From DUZB01 sp964407525 (lineage in GTDB: Bacteria > Desulfobacterota > DSM-4660 > Desulfatiglandales > Desulfatiglandaceae), in contig CAYOWC010000003.1 in the NCBI GenBank assembly GCA_964407525.1, positions 1 to 64,000 on the forward strand: a stretch of 64,000 nt of DNA. Reading direction: 5' to 3'. The notes under the pieces were generated by a model that worked only from the letters and a program-made list of their open reading frames with translations, was not told where the DNA came from and searched no databases. Below are positions 1 through 8,363 of the stretch, in pieces (position 1 is the stretch's first letter; every line of letters begins with the position of its first letter). The position numbers and the translations under genes are program-made.

Positions 1-1055
1 TAGGCAGAAAACTCTCTTCTCAGGGGATAGTTTCCTCTTAAATCCTCAAAATTCTGCGGGGCCTCTCGCAAGCGTCCATCGTCTTCCTGTATGGGATAGG
101 TGTGCAATACGGCCTGCTTCAAGAACGATTCTTCATCTGTATTCCCAAACGTAGGGGTGAATTGAGGCCGGGCAGGAGGAGGAATCAAATTTGGAAACCA
201 GGATTCGAGATCAGAAATGCCGAAGTGTCTTGCAAATGCCTGGACAGCCATGGCGGTTCCAGTTGCTTTTCCGTCAGCGGAATATCCTGCGATATGCGGT
301 GTTGCCAATAAGAGACAGGACATGAGAGCCCGATCTATTCCGGGTTCATTTTCCCACACGTCCAGCACTGCATTTTTAAGAAGACCTTTCTGCAGGGCCA
401 TTTTCAGGGCCGTGTTATCGACAACTTCCCCCCGGCAGGTGTTTATCAGCAAAGAGCATCGATCCATTTTTGAAAGGTTGTCTGCATTGACCAGGTGGCA
501 GGTTTTGTCTTCTCCATCTTGATTCAAAGGGACGTGAAGGCTGATAATGTCCGCTTTTTCAAGAATGGTCTGTATATCCACAAAGGCATTTGATCCTTCC
601 CGACGCTCCCTTGGTGGATCGTTTTGCAGAACCTTCATTCCCAGCGTTCTGCATAAATTGGCCACCCCGGAGCCTGTATTGCCTACGCCTACAATTCCGA
701 TACAGTTTCCCTTTAAGGGCTTTCCGGTTTTGTTACTCCAGAAACACAATGCAGCAGCCACGTATTGAACTACGGAGCCGGCGTTGCACCCCGGAGCATT
801 TGACCAGGCTATATTGGATTCTTTGCAATATTTCTCATCGATATGGTCATGCCCGATGGTGGCTGAGGCGATAAATTTCATCGTACTTCCAGCTAATAAT
901 CCGGCATCACAACGCGTCCGTGTACGAATAATAAGAGCATCTGCCTTTTTTACATCCGCGGGAGAAATGGAGGCGCCATTTTTGTACAGGGTCGAGGCAT
1001 ACGGTTCCAGTACACCTTCAAGGAAGGGTATTTTGTCGTCGATTACTATTTTCAT
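1..1055 (-). CDS. pdxB: 4-phosphoerythronate dehydrogenase-like D-2-hydroxyacid dehydrogenase, C-terminus cut by window edge
   Basis: The reading frame begins MKIVIDDKIPF and runs off the left edge with no stop, so about 351 residues are visible. A Rossmann motif GIVGVGNTGSGVAN and the downstream INTCRGEVVD and ATPHIAGYS segments are those of NAD-dependent D-2-hydroxyacid dehydrogenases. The short N-terminal catalytic region and the Ala-Thr-Pro-His motif fit PdxB, which oxidises 4-phosphoerythronate in pyridoxal phosphate synthesis. The ATG has GGAG a few bases upstream and lies 4 nt after the stop of the menaquinone methyltransferase gene, so the two are probably co-transcribed. Another hydroxyacid dehydrogenase subfamily is possible because the diagnostic C-terminal dimerisation domain is incomplete here. 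Confidence 0.75.
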   Translation of the reverse strand, partial: MKIVIDDKIPFLEGVLEPYASTLYKNGASISPADVKKADALIIRTRTRCDAGLLAGSTMKFIASATIGHDHIDEKYCKESNIAWSNAPGCNAGSVVQYVAAALCFWSNKTGKPLKGNCIGIVGVGNTGSGVANLCRTLGMKVLQNDPPRERREGSNAFVDIQTILEKADIISLHVPLNQDGEDKTCHLVNADNLSKMDRCSLLINTCRGEVVDNTALKMALQKGLLKNAVLDVWENEPGIDRALMSCLLLATPHIAGYSADGKATGTAMAVQAFARHFGISDLESWFPNLIPPPARPQFTPTFGNTDEESFLKQAVLHTYPIQEDDGRLREAPQNFEDLRGNYPLRREFSA

Positions 1056-1059
1056 GCAT

Positions 1060-1806
1060 TTACTCCGGTTTCTGCCCTGTAAACAGACGACTGATTCCAA
1101 ATGTCATGGAGTGTACTTTCACTCGAACAAGTCCAGCCTCTTCCATCAGGGTGATGAAACGATCGATGGTGGGGAAATTCATGATGGAATCTCCGAGGTA
1201 ACGGTATGCCTCCGGGTTCGGAGAAACCAGTCCGGCGAGAAGGGGAAGCATCCTGTTTAAATACAAGTCATACAGCCGTCCTATGTAGGGCAGTTGGGGG
1301 AATGTCATTTCCAGGACCATGACTTCTCCACCCGGGACCACAACCCTGAGCATTTCGCGCAGAGCCACAGCTTTATCAGGGATATTGCGAATTCCAAAGC
1401 CGATTGCGGCCACGTCAAAGCTTTCCCGTGGGAACGGGATGTTCAACGCGTCTCCCTGTATCATGTCTATTCTTGAGTCAAAGCCTCTCTCCCTGATCTT
1501 TTTTTTCCCTGTATGCAGCATTTCCCATACAAAGTCCAGTCCGGTAATTCGGATTTTATGATGCTGGAGAGCTGCTTCTATTGCAAGATCAGAGGTCCCG
1601 GTAGCCACATCCAGAAGCCGAAGCGTTTTGAAAAAACGCATCTTTCTCACGGCGGATCTCCGCCAGACAATATCCTGTCTCAGGCTTAAAAAATGGTTCA
1701 GGAAATCATATTTCCCGGTGATGGTGGAGAAAATATGCCTGACCAGACGGATTCGTTCAATATCGTCGATTTGGTTTACAGACGGGTAAGTGTTCTCCGA
1801 GGCCAT
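1060..1806 (-). CDS. ubiE: Demethylmenaquinone/ubiquinone C-methyltransferase
   Basis: This 248-residue protein is a class I SAM-dependent methyltransferase of the UbiE/MenG family. Visible family signatures are the N-terminal YDFLNHFLSLRQDIVWRR, SAM motif I LLDVATGTSDLAIEA, and the FGIRNIPDKAVALREMLRV region with a following VPGGEVMVLEM. It methylates demethylmenaquinone to menaquinone, the lipid quinone of sulfate reducers, at the cytoplasmic membrane face. Length matches the family. It sits 4 nt upstream of pdxB and 41 nt downstream of the Fe-S protein gene, in the same direction. The menaquinone role is inferred from the organism type. Confidence 0.9.
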   Translation of the reverse strand: MASENTYPSVNQIDDIERIRLVRHIFSTITGKYDFLNHFLSLRQDIVWRRSAVRKMRFFKTLRLLDVATGTSDLAIEAALQHHKIRITGLDFVWEMLHTGKKKIRERGFDSRIDMIQGDALNIPFPRESFDVAAIGFGIRNIPDKAVALREMLRVVVPGGEVMVLEMTFPQLPYIGRLYDLYLNRMLPLLAGLVSPNPEAYRYLGDSIMNFPTIDRFITLMEEAGLVRVKVHSMTFGISRLFTGQKPE

Positions 1807-1847
1807 TTATGTCCCTTTAACCTTTTCTTCAAATCCCCGTAGAGTTT

Positions 1848-2609
1848 TCAACCTGTACGCCTTAGCCTTGAAGAAGATTTTATGCGATTTGAGAAAAGTT
1901 TTGCGCAGATTGGGCAATAGAGATGATGTTCTTTTACATCGGTATGTTGCGTGGTACTCTTCTGGACGTGTTCAATAAATTTTTGTGAAGCAAAATATTT
2001 TCCACAGGCTTCGCACCGCCGGAGGGCATGCACACCGATGACTTCATCACGGATGGAAATGGTTCTTATCCCATCTTTATCGATCATCCGTATGGCGTCC
2101 GTTGGGCAGATGTTCGCACATGTTCCGCAACCTATGCAGTTCCCTTCCACAGGGGTTACATAGCGCAACCCTTCCCGTTTTTCCATTTTCAGGGCTCCTG
2201 CCTTCACGATCTCATTGCATACGCGGATGCATAAACGGCATCGTATACATCCGTCCGTGGGCGGCCCGAGATCAATGCCATGCTGATTTGCCAGGGCTCT
2301 GATCGTCTTAGACTGGGGCGCCATGGTAAGGAGGTTTCTGAAAGCTGAAGTGCGAGCCTTGATAACGGATTCGCTTTCCGTGTTTATCTCAAGCCCGTCC
2401 TTGGCCTTAACGATGCAGGAGAGTAGAACCCTCGGTTTCCCGGACGGGTATTTTACTTCGACCGCACACAGCTTACAGGCTCCAATCGGTTTCAGGGCTT
2501 CATGGTAACAGAGCGTAGGTATCGAAATGCCGGCAGTTCGGGCAACCTGGAGGACCGACATCCCTTCTTTGGCTTCAAAAATGGAGCCGTTTATAACGAT
2601 AGTAGGCAA
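1848..2609 (-). CDS. 2Fe-2S / 4Fe-4S electron-transfer protein (NuoG/HydA N-terminus-like) with C-terminal Cys finger
   Basis: The 253-residue protein starts with a plant-type 2Fe-2S ferredoxin fold (Cys in PTLCYHEALKPIGACKLCAV, later LLSC), about residues 1-75. Two 4Fe-4S motifs follow (CIRCRLCIRVC and CIGCGTCANIC, about 120-170), as in the N-terminal region of NuoG-type and Fe-hydrogenase subunits. The last 60 residues carry a zinc-finger-like pair, CEACGKYF and YCPICAK, not part of the usual ferredoxin fold. A comparable pair ends the flavoprotein encoded by 3335-5503. It is the last gene of the molybdopterin oxidoreductase operon. I infer an electron-relay subunit; the partner and direction of electron flow cannot be read from the sequence. 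Confidence 0.8.
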   Translation of the reverse strand: MPTIVINGSIFEAKEGMSVLQVARTAGISIPTLCYHEALKPIGACKLCAVEVKYPSGKPRVLLSCIVKAKDGLEINTESESVIKARTSAFRNLLTMAPQSKTIRALANQHGIDLGPPTDGCIRCRLCIRVCNEIVKAGALKMEKREGLRYVTPVEGNCIGCGTCANICPTDAIRMIDKDGIRTISIRDEVIGVHALRRCEACGKYFASQKFIEHVQKSTTQHTDVKEHHLYCPICAKLFSNRIKSSSRLRRTG

Positions 2610-2626
2610 GTGAATAGTCTCCTCAA

Positions 2627-3076
2627 TCAGTCTCGGCCGGCTTCCTGAAGGTCATCCAGGTATTCTTCAAGGTAATGGAGTTCGCTCGATAACGTGCCGA
2701 CCTGATGCTGGACAAGGTCGCAGAAATTAAGGATACCGACAATTTGGCTGTCTCTTACCACTGGAAGGTGTTTAATGCCTGCCTTGATCATTAGGGAAAT
2801 GGTAGGCTCAATCCCATCTTCAGGTTTGGCTACAATGAGTCTTTTTGTCATCGCGTCTTTCAAAAGGATTTCGGGAAAAGGACTCTGATTGTTTTTGGCA
2901 TAACACAGTACCACATCTTTTTCCGTGAAAATTCCCACGGGATGACCATCTTCTACGACAATCAAGCCGGTGATTTCTTTTCCAACCATGAGTTCAATGG
3001 CATCTTCTGCCGTAAGGTTGGCTTCTATGGTGAAAACCGCACAGGTTTTCTGGTTGATAATATCCTCGATAATCAT
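2627..3076 (-). CDS. Tandem CBS-domain protein
   Basis: 149 residues holding two CBS motifs: the first with ITGLIVVEDGHPVGIFTEKD and the second with IKHLPVVRDSQIVGILNFCD, followed by a short acidic tail (LEEYLDDLQEAGRD). CBS pairs bind adenosine nucleotides and act as regulatory modules. There is no enzyme domain, so it is a stand-alone sensor. It lies 4 nt from the small 74-residue gene and 17 nt from the Fe-S gene inside the redox operon. I infer that it reports the adenylate or NAD(H) state to the oxidoreductase complex. Nothing in the sequence shows its ligand. Confidence 0.85.
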   Translation of the reverse strand: MIIEDIINQKTCAVFTIEANLTAEDAIELMVGKEITGLIVVEDGHPVGIFTEKDVVLCYAKNNQSPFPEILLKDAMTKRLIVAKPEDGIEPTISLMIKAGIKHLPVVRDSQIVGILNFCDLVQHQVGTLSSELHYLEEYLDDLQEAGRD

Positions 3077-3080
3077 GGTT

Positions 3081-3305
3081 TTATTGCGCCATGGGTTTTT
3101 CTATAGCTCGAAGGCAGTCTTGCGGAAAACGATGGGTTCCTTCTCCATCAAGGGTTACTTCCACCAGTGCGTCCGGATCATTTTTTACCGTGTCGGGGTC
3201 GGTTATGACTCCATGCACCCCGATGTATCGGTCCATATAATCCTGCCAACTCTCATCGTCTGATTTCTTATACACCTCAACCTTCTGCCCTCGTCTAAAT
3301 TCCAT
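3081..3305 (-). CDS. Small conserved-looking protein of unknown function in the redox operon
   Basis: I do not recognise a family. The 74-residue product begins MEFRRGQKVEVYKK and has alternating beta-strand-like segments with a central VHGVITDPDTVKNDPDALVE and a VTLDGEGTHRF strand, suggestive of a small SH3-like barrel. The ATG at 3305 is chosen because GGAGAG precedes it by 7 nt; an in-frame extension upstream would overlap the flavoprotein gene by 64 nt. It lies between the flavoprotein and CBS genes, with 29 nt and 4 nt gaps, so it is very probably translated as part of the operon. Role unknown; an assembly or regulatory subunit is a guess. Confidence 0.6.
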   Translation of the reverse strand: MEFRRGQKVEVYKKSDDESWQDYMDRYIGVHGVITDPDTVKNDPDALVEVTLDGEGTHRFPQDCLRAIEKPMAQ

Positions 3306-3334
3306 TATTTCTCTCCGTTTTCCTGCAATCCCTT

Positions 3335-5503
3335 TCAACTCAAAATCCTGGGCGGCGTAATCTCCACATGGCTTTCCGCAGTAGTTTTTCGAGCACATTC
3401 CAGACAGAGGATTCGGTTTTCCAGGTGCTTGTTTATTCCCTGTATCCTTTTTCGCAAATAATCGTGATATTTGGCAGGTCCCGTGACTTTTCCACAGACT
3501 TCACAATGTTCCACAACCAGTCGGTTGAGGATGGTACCACAGAGATTTAAAAGCCTTTCGTTCCCTCTGTCTTCTATTCTTATGGCCCCTGTGGGACAGT
3601 TGGATGCACAGGCGCCGCAAAGAATGCAGCGTTCAGCAGTTACCCGAAAATCCGTTGGTCCCGGGTTGTCGAAATCCAGATACCCCATCTGTAATGCGTC
3701 TATTCCCATTTTATTGCTGCATATGTCAACACACGTTCCACATCGGATACAGATATCGCATCTGAGACAACGCCGAGCCTCTTCTCTTGCACTGTTTTCT
3801 GAGTATCCGAGTTCCGCCTGCTGAAAGGTAACTCGTCTCCTTTCATCATTGAGCATGGGCATTTCAGGCCTTACAAGGGCCATCTTGGTGGATGCGGGAA
3901 TTTCTGTGAACTCCACTCTACTGCGACGAACGGGAACGGGGGGCATTTTGGGATGGGGAATCCCTCTCAGATAGCGGTCTATGGCATCTGCAGCTTTCTT
4001 ACCGCCGCCAATAGCTTCAACAACTGTTGCCGGTCCGGAGACTGCATCCCCTGCCGCAAATATGCCTTCCACTGAGGTTTCCATACTGGCGATGTTCACG
4101 CTGAGTGTATTTCTTTTGGTCCACTTCAAATCCTGCAGGTCATCAAGACCTTTTCGGTCAACCGTCTGGCCGATGGCAGGAATTACCGCGTCTACTTGCA
4201 GAAGATAATCGCTTCCTTCCACGGGAACAGGTTTCCTTCGGCCGCTTTCATCCGGGGGGCCCAGTTCTGTCCTGAGACAATGCAGGGAGGAAAGCTTTTC
4301 ATTGGCGCCTTTAATTTCTACGGGAATAGTCAGGAAAGAAAATTTCACCCCTTCCTCTTCTGCCTGAAAGACCTCTTCTTCGTTCGCAGGCATCTCGTTC
4401 CGTGTGCGCCGGTAAACCACATATACCTCTTCGCATCCAAGGCGGATCGATGTGCGGGCTGCATCCATGGCCACATTGCCCCCGCCTATGACAGCGACCT
4501 TCCTGCCTGGAATACGCCTGTTACCCAGAGCCACCCGGCGAAGAAAAGCTATGGCATCAATAACTTGAGGGTATGTATCTTCCCCCGCGATACCGGCTTT
4601 GTAGGATGCGTGGGCGCCTACAGCCATGAAAAAGGCGTCAAATCCTTCTTCCCTGAGTTGATCAAAGGTCACGTCTTTTCCAAAACGGGTATCGAAACGA
4701 AAAACCACACCCAGGTCTTCGATCATGGTTACTTCCTGGTCTATAACCTCCCTCGGAAGGCGATATCTCGGTATGCCCACCATCATCATTCCACCTGCCA
4801 TGGGAAGAGCTTCGATAACTGTCACGGCGTAGCCGTTGAGTGCAAGATAGTAGGCTGCGGTCAGTCCACCGGGACCTGCTCCGATGATACATACCTTGTG
4901 ATTTTTATCGGGTAATTTCGGGGGATTTCTGTAAAGCCTGTCCGACATGGCTTTTTCTGCTGCAAAGCCTTTAAGGTATTTGATGGATACCGGTTTATCG
5001 ATTCTGCCTCTCACGCACATGAATTCGCATGGGTTGGTGCATACGAGGCCGCATACCCATGGGAAGGGGTTATCTCTCCTGATCAGCTCTATGGCTTCTT
5101 CATCCCTTCCCTGGCTTATGAGCGTTACATAGCTGGGCACATCAATTCCAGCCGGACATGCCATCTGGCATGGCGCAGGCGCAAGCCTGACGCAGGCCGC
5201 ATCGGGGCAATTCCGGGTTTTCAGATGGCTTAGAAAGGTCTCCTGGTATGTGACTAGTCTATACAGGATTTCTTTGCCTGTATCAACACAGGCCCTGTCC
5301 GGACTTTCTTCCACGAGGTTCTTTGAAATGGAGTGGATAGCAGGTAGATGTTCTTTTCCCGCCCTTCCGGAAGAGATGTCCTCTAAAAGCTTTAGTATTT
5401 CTTCCGCCCGTTGTCTACACCTTGCATTTTTCAAATATCCTTCAGAAATGATATCTGAAAGCCAATTGATGGTATCGGCAACCGGGCAAGCTCTATTGGC
5501 CAT
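3335..5503 (-). CDS. GltD-like FAD/NAD(P) oxidoreductase with N-terminal and C-terminal Fe-S domains
   Basis: The protein has 722 residues. After about 100 helical N-terminal residues comes a GltD-type Fe-S region (APAPCQMACPAG, then VCGLVCTNPCEFMC). An FAD site VCIIGAGPGGLTAAYYLAL and an NAD(P) site VAVIGGGNVAMDAARTS follow, and a third conserved block reads GIFAAGDAVSGPATVVEAI. The C-terminus adds two 4Fe-4S motifs (CDICIRCGTCVDIC and CILCGACASNC) and a finger-like pair, CEVCGK and CLECARK. This order resembles glutamate-synthase small-subunit and NfnB-type enzymes, which move electrons between NAD(P)H and Fe-S partners. No glutamate synthase large subunit is near, so I infer an NAD(P)-linked electron-input module for the molybdopterin enzyme encoded upstream. 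Confidence 0.85.
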   Translation of the reverse strand: MANRACPVADTINWLSDIISEGYLKNARCRQRAEEILKLLEDISSGRAGKEHLPAIHSISKNLVEESPDRACVDTGKEILYRLVTYQETFLSHLKTRNCPDAACVRLAPAPCQMACPAGIDVPSYVTLISQGRDEEAIELIRRDNPFPWVCGLVCTNPCEFMCVRGRIDKPVSIKYLKGFAAEKAMSDRLYRNPPKLPDKNHKVCIIGAGPGGLTAAYYLALNGYAVTVIEALPMAGGMMMVGIPRYRLPREVIDQEVTMIEDLGVVFRFDTRFGKDVTFDQLREEGFDAFFMAVGAHASYKAGIAGEDTYPQVIDAIAFLRRVALGNRRIPGRKVAVIGGGNVAMDAARTSIRLGCEEVYVVYRRTRNEMPANEEEVFQAEEEGVKFSFLTIPVEIKGANEKLSSLHCLRTELGPPDESGRRKPVPVEGSDYLLQVDAVIPAIGQTVDRKGLDDLQDLKWTKRNTLSVNIASMETSVEGIFAAGDAVSGPATVVEAIGGGKKAADAIDRYLRGIPHPKMPPVPVRRSRVEFTEIPASTKMALVRPEMPMLNDERRRVTFQQAELGYSENSAREEARRCLRCDICIRCGTCVDICSNKMGIDALQMGYLDFDNPGPTDFRVTAERCILCGACASNCPTGAIRIEDRGNERLLNLCGTILNRLVVEHCEVCGKVTGPAKYHDYLRKRIQGINKHLENRILCLECARKTTAESHVEITPPRILS

Positions 5504-5546
5504 TATTCAAGGTTCCTGGAGGTGAGTGCAGATTGTCACCAATATT

Positions 5547-6059
5547 TTATATGGTTTCTTCCAAGGATGCCATTGCCTTTGCGTAACGCTCTCTTCTTAT
5601 TTTGGGTGGTGTTTCGGCGGGGCCGAACTGAAGGCAATGGGTCGTGCAAACGGTAACGCAGGCAGGTTGTTTGCCCTGGTCGAGCCGATCCATGCAGTAA
5701 TCGCATTTGACAGCCTTTCCTGTTTCAGGGTTCCATTGTGGGGCGCCCCACGGGCATGCGGACAAGCAGGTTTTGCATCCAACGCAGAGCAAGGGGTCCA
5801 CAAACACGATTCCATCCGTTTCCCTCTTCTGCATAGCGCCCGTTGGACATGCTGCTACACACCACGGGTCTTCGCAGTGAAAACAGGGCATGAACGTATA
5901 TGCTGCTTTTGGCTGATTCCCGACAAAGACCGGACCGACAGTGACGATTTCGCAGAGTTTTGGCCCGACGGGTAGATTCTTGTTGGCTTTACAGGCTACT
6001 TCACATGTGTGGCAACCGATGCATTTCTTTGTATCCTGAAAAAGGTAGTATTTGCTCAT
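5547..6059 (-). CDS. HycB/CooF-type four-cluster ferredoxin subunit
   Basis: 170 residues with four Cys motifs typical of the 16-Cys electron-transfer subunits of molybdopterin enzymes: CIGCHTCEVAC, CFHCEDPWCVAAC, CVGCKTCLSAC and CDYCMDRL followed by PACVTVC. It lacks a signal peptide or membrane anchor. It lies 33 nt downstream of the molybdopterin subunit gene and would take electrons from, or deliver them to, that subunit. A third, membrane-anchor subunit of the PsrC/NrfD type is absent nearby, which argues for a soluble complex with the GltD-like flavoprotein encoded next. Confidence 0.9.
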   Translation of the reverse strand: MSKYYLFQDTKKCIGCHTCEVACKANKNLPVGPKLCEIVTVGPVFVGNQPKAAYTFMPCFHCEDPWCVAACPTGAMQKRETDGIVFVDPLLCVGCKTCLSACPWGAPQWNPETGKAVKCDYCMDRLDQGKQPACVTVCTTHCLQFGPAETPPKIRRERYAKAMASLEETI

Positions 6060-6092
6060 TGTATCACTCCAACTCCAAGTATGCTGAGGCCC

Positions 6093-8177
6093 TTAATCTG
6101 GCTTGACCGTTACAAAAGTATTGTGAAAGGCGGGGCTTCCTCCGATCATATCGGATACGTTTTCCATCAGTGACGCATCATTCAGGCCTTTACTGAATGA
6201 ACGGGTGGCCCCTTTGGACTCGTGGCCGAAACCATGGAGCATGAACACCATTTCCGGATGGATGAGGGGTGTCACGAAGGCCTTTATTTTTCCGGAACCG
6301 CAACTCGATGATACTTTCACCCAATCTCCGTTATTTATTCCCATTTTTCCAGCTTTTTCTGCGTTGATCCAGAGGGTGTTTTCAGGGGTGATTTCATTCA
6401 GGTAGGGATTGTTTTGAGTGGAAACATGGGTATGGACAGCGCAACGTCCTGTTACCAACCTGAACTGGTCATCCGGGGGTGAAATTACGGAAGCATAAGG
6501 GGGAAATGAGCGGTAACCGGCGTCCTTTAATAATGTTGATTCTAATTCAATCTTTCCGGAAGGCGTCTTAAAGGGTATACCGTCTTTTCTGTCCCACAAA
6601 ATCTGCTTATCGCCGTATGCGACGAAGCCTTTCGACTGGAAGTCTTCCATGTCAAACCCTGTGCCTTCCAGTTGCCAGGCAACCAGTTCCTCCATGGTTT
6701 CATAGGGAAAATATTCTCCAATTCCCAGCTTTTCCCCAATCTGTTTTAGAATCATGGCGCCCGGTCGCGTGTCATATCGCGGGGTTACTGATTGCCGTCT
6801 TAAAAACATCTGTGGTTTGAGTCCATTCATCTGTTGAATACAGTCTGTCCTTTCAAGATAGGTGGACTCAGGCAGGATTACATCGGAATACCAGGCAATA
6901 TCGCTGTAGTTGATGTCTATGGTCACGATAAGATCCAGTTTATCCAGCGCCTTTTTTGTCAAATTGGAATCAGGTATGGACATAATTGGCTCAAAGCGGA
7001 AATTAATCAGGGCCTTCAAAGGGTACGGATCTTCTTCGAGTATGGCGTACGGCAGCATCTGGGCTACCCCATGATTGGGATCAGGGAGAGGGAAATCCGG
7101 GGTCCCTACTTTGTCAAAACGTGGAAGATCGATTTTAGGGAAGGTTTGTTCCGTGAGCTTCCTCGCTGCTTTTCCACCGATTTCACCGGGGCCTTTCTTG
7201 AAGAACAGGCCACCTTTTGCTTCGATGCTTCCCATGAGAACATTCAGTATGAAAATCGACCGGCGCATATAGATTTCATCGGTGTGGCTTGCTCCCCTGT
7301 ATCCAAAATGAAAGATAACGGAAGGACTGTCTTTGGCCACTTCCCTTGCCAGATTTTCTATCTCAATGGCAGAAATTCCGGTTTCTCCCTCAGCCCATTG
7401 AGGAGTATGGGGTTGTACAAAGTCCTGGAGTTCCTGAAGACCCGTCACCCAACGGTCTACGAACGCGGCATCGTAAAGCCTGTCTCGAAGAATTACATGG
7501 ATCAGAGCATAATTCAGGGCCAGGTCTGTGCCGGGCCTGATCATCCAGTAGCGTGAAGATTTTGTGGCGGTGACCGTGACTCTCGGATCGATACAGGTAA
7601 CTTTGGCGCCATTTTCCATGGCATCCGTCAGGGCGTTGACACCTTTCACTTCGATGGCTTCAAAAATATTTCGACCGTACAGAACAATGTGTTTGGTATT
7701 TTTATAATCTATTCCGATCTGGGCATCCGTATATCCGAAAAGGGACCTTGCTGCCGTATTCACCGAGCCTTTGCACAGGGCATCATGTGTGAAATGATTG
7801 GGCGAACCGATCGCTTTCATGAAGGTCTTGCTGACATGGGTTGCTAACTGTGTACGCTCGCCTAAAGCTACGCTGTGTCCCCCGTGATTATCAATGATGT
7901 TCCTGAGTTTGTCGCCGACCATGGTGAGAGCTTCCTCCCATGAAGCCTTTCTCCATTGGCCGGACCCTCTGGCCCCGGTCCTTATCATGGGCGACTGAAC
8001 CCGATCATGATCGTACAGAAGGGCTGTCCCGGCGGCGCCTTTCGGGCAAAGGCTACCCTCGATGCCAGGTACATGAGGATTGCCCTCAATCCATTTTACC
8101 TGGTCATTTTCTACGGTGACCTTTATGGGACAGCGAACCGAACACATAAAACAGAGGCTGTATACTTCCTTCTCCAT
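6093..8177 (-). CDS. Cytoplasmic molybdopterin oxidoreductase, thiosulfate/polysulfide reductase-like catalytic subunit
   Basis: 694 residues of the DMSO-reductase superfamily. A 4Fe-4S site is formed by Cys9, Cys12, Cys16 (LCFMCSVRC) and Cys44 (LCPKG). Cys135 in HDALCKGSVN lies where the molybdenum ligand is expected, which favours a Cys-ligated PsrA/PhsA-type or related enzyme over a Ser-ligated one. Other family blocks are IRPGTDLALNYALIHVI and the C-terminal dinucleotide-binding domain (RLVTGRCAVHTHVSTQNNPY). There is no twin-arginine leader, so it stays in the cytoplasm, unlike classical PsrA/PhsA. It is the first gene of the operon that continues with the HycB-like and GltD-like genes. 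The substrate cannot be assigned; formate dehydrogenase is less likely because the active-site region does not match. Confidence 0.8.
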   Translation of the reverse strand: MEKEVYSLCFMCSVRCPIKVTVENDQVKWIEGNPHVPGIEGSLCPKGAAGTALLYDHDRVQSPMIRTGARGSGQWRKASWEEALTMVGDKLRNIIDNHGGHSVALGERTQLATHVSKTFMKAIGSPNHFTHDALCKGSVNTAARSLFGYTDAQIGIDYKNTKHIVLYGRNIFEAIEVKGVNALTDAMENGAKVTCIDPRVTVTATKSSRYWMIRPGTDLALNYALIHVILRDRLYDAAFVDRWVTGLQELQDFVQPHTPQWAEGETGISAIEIENLAREVAKDSPSVIFHFGYRGASHTDEIYMRRSIFILNVLMGSIEAKGGLFFKKGPGEIGGKAARKLTEQTFPKIDLPRFDKVGTPDFPLPDPNHGVAQMLPYAILEEDPYPLKALINFRFEPIMSIPDSNLTKKALDKLDLIVTIDINYSDIAWYSDVILPESTYLERTDCIQQMNGLKPQMFLRRQSVTPRYDTRPGAMILKQIGEKLGIGEYFPYETMEELVAWQLEGTGFDMEDFQSKGFVAYGDKQILWDRKDGIPFKTPSGKIELESTLLKDAGYRSFPPYASVISPPDDQFRLVTGRCAVHTHVSTQNNPYLNEITPENTLWINAEKAGKMGINNGDWVKVSSSCGSGKIKAFVTPLIHPEMVFMLHGFGHESKGATRSFSKGLNDASLMENVSDMIGGSPAFHNTFVTVKPD

Positions 8178-8275
8178 GCATCTTTCTCCTCGATCAGAAT
8201 GCGATGGTTTTGCATCAAATCGTTGTTTCTATTTAATTCCTGGCATATGTAAAATGTCTTTTGTTTTTCTGAGCA

Positions 8276-8305
8276 TAAAAAAAGCCCGCCATGGGGACGG
8301 GCTTT
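8276..8305 (-). terminator. Rho-independent terminator after the MinD/NifX cluster
   Basis: On the minus strand AAAGCCCG and CGGGCTTT pair around a 9-nt loop and are followed by a run of seven T. It lies 58 nt past the stop of the last MinD-type ATPase gene and separates that transcription unit from the molybdopterin oxidoreductase operon starting at 8177. Confidence 0.85.
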
Positions 8306-8363
8306 ACTATTCCATTTTTTCCTTTTTGTGTCAATAATGGAAATTGCTAATTGGAAACCGCTG

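Noticed and set aside
4196..4915. 239-codon plus-strand frame inside the GltD-like gene
   Set aside because: It lies opposite a fully motif-supported flavoprotein and has no domain signature of its own.
6834..7556. 240-codon plus-strand frame inside the molybdopterin oxidoreductase gene
   Set aside because: It is antisense to a well-supported enzyme, without family motifs.
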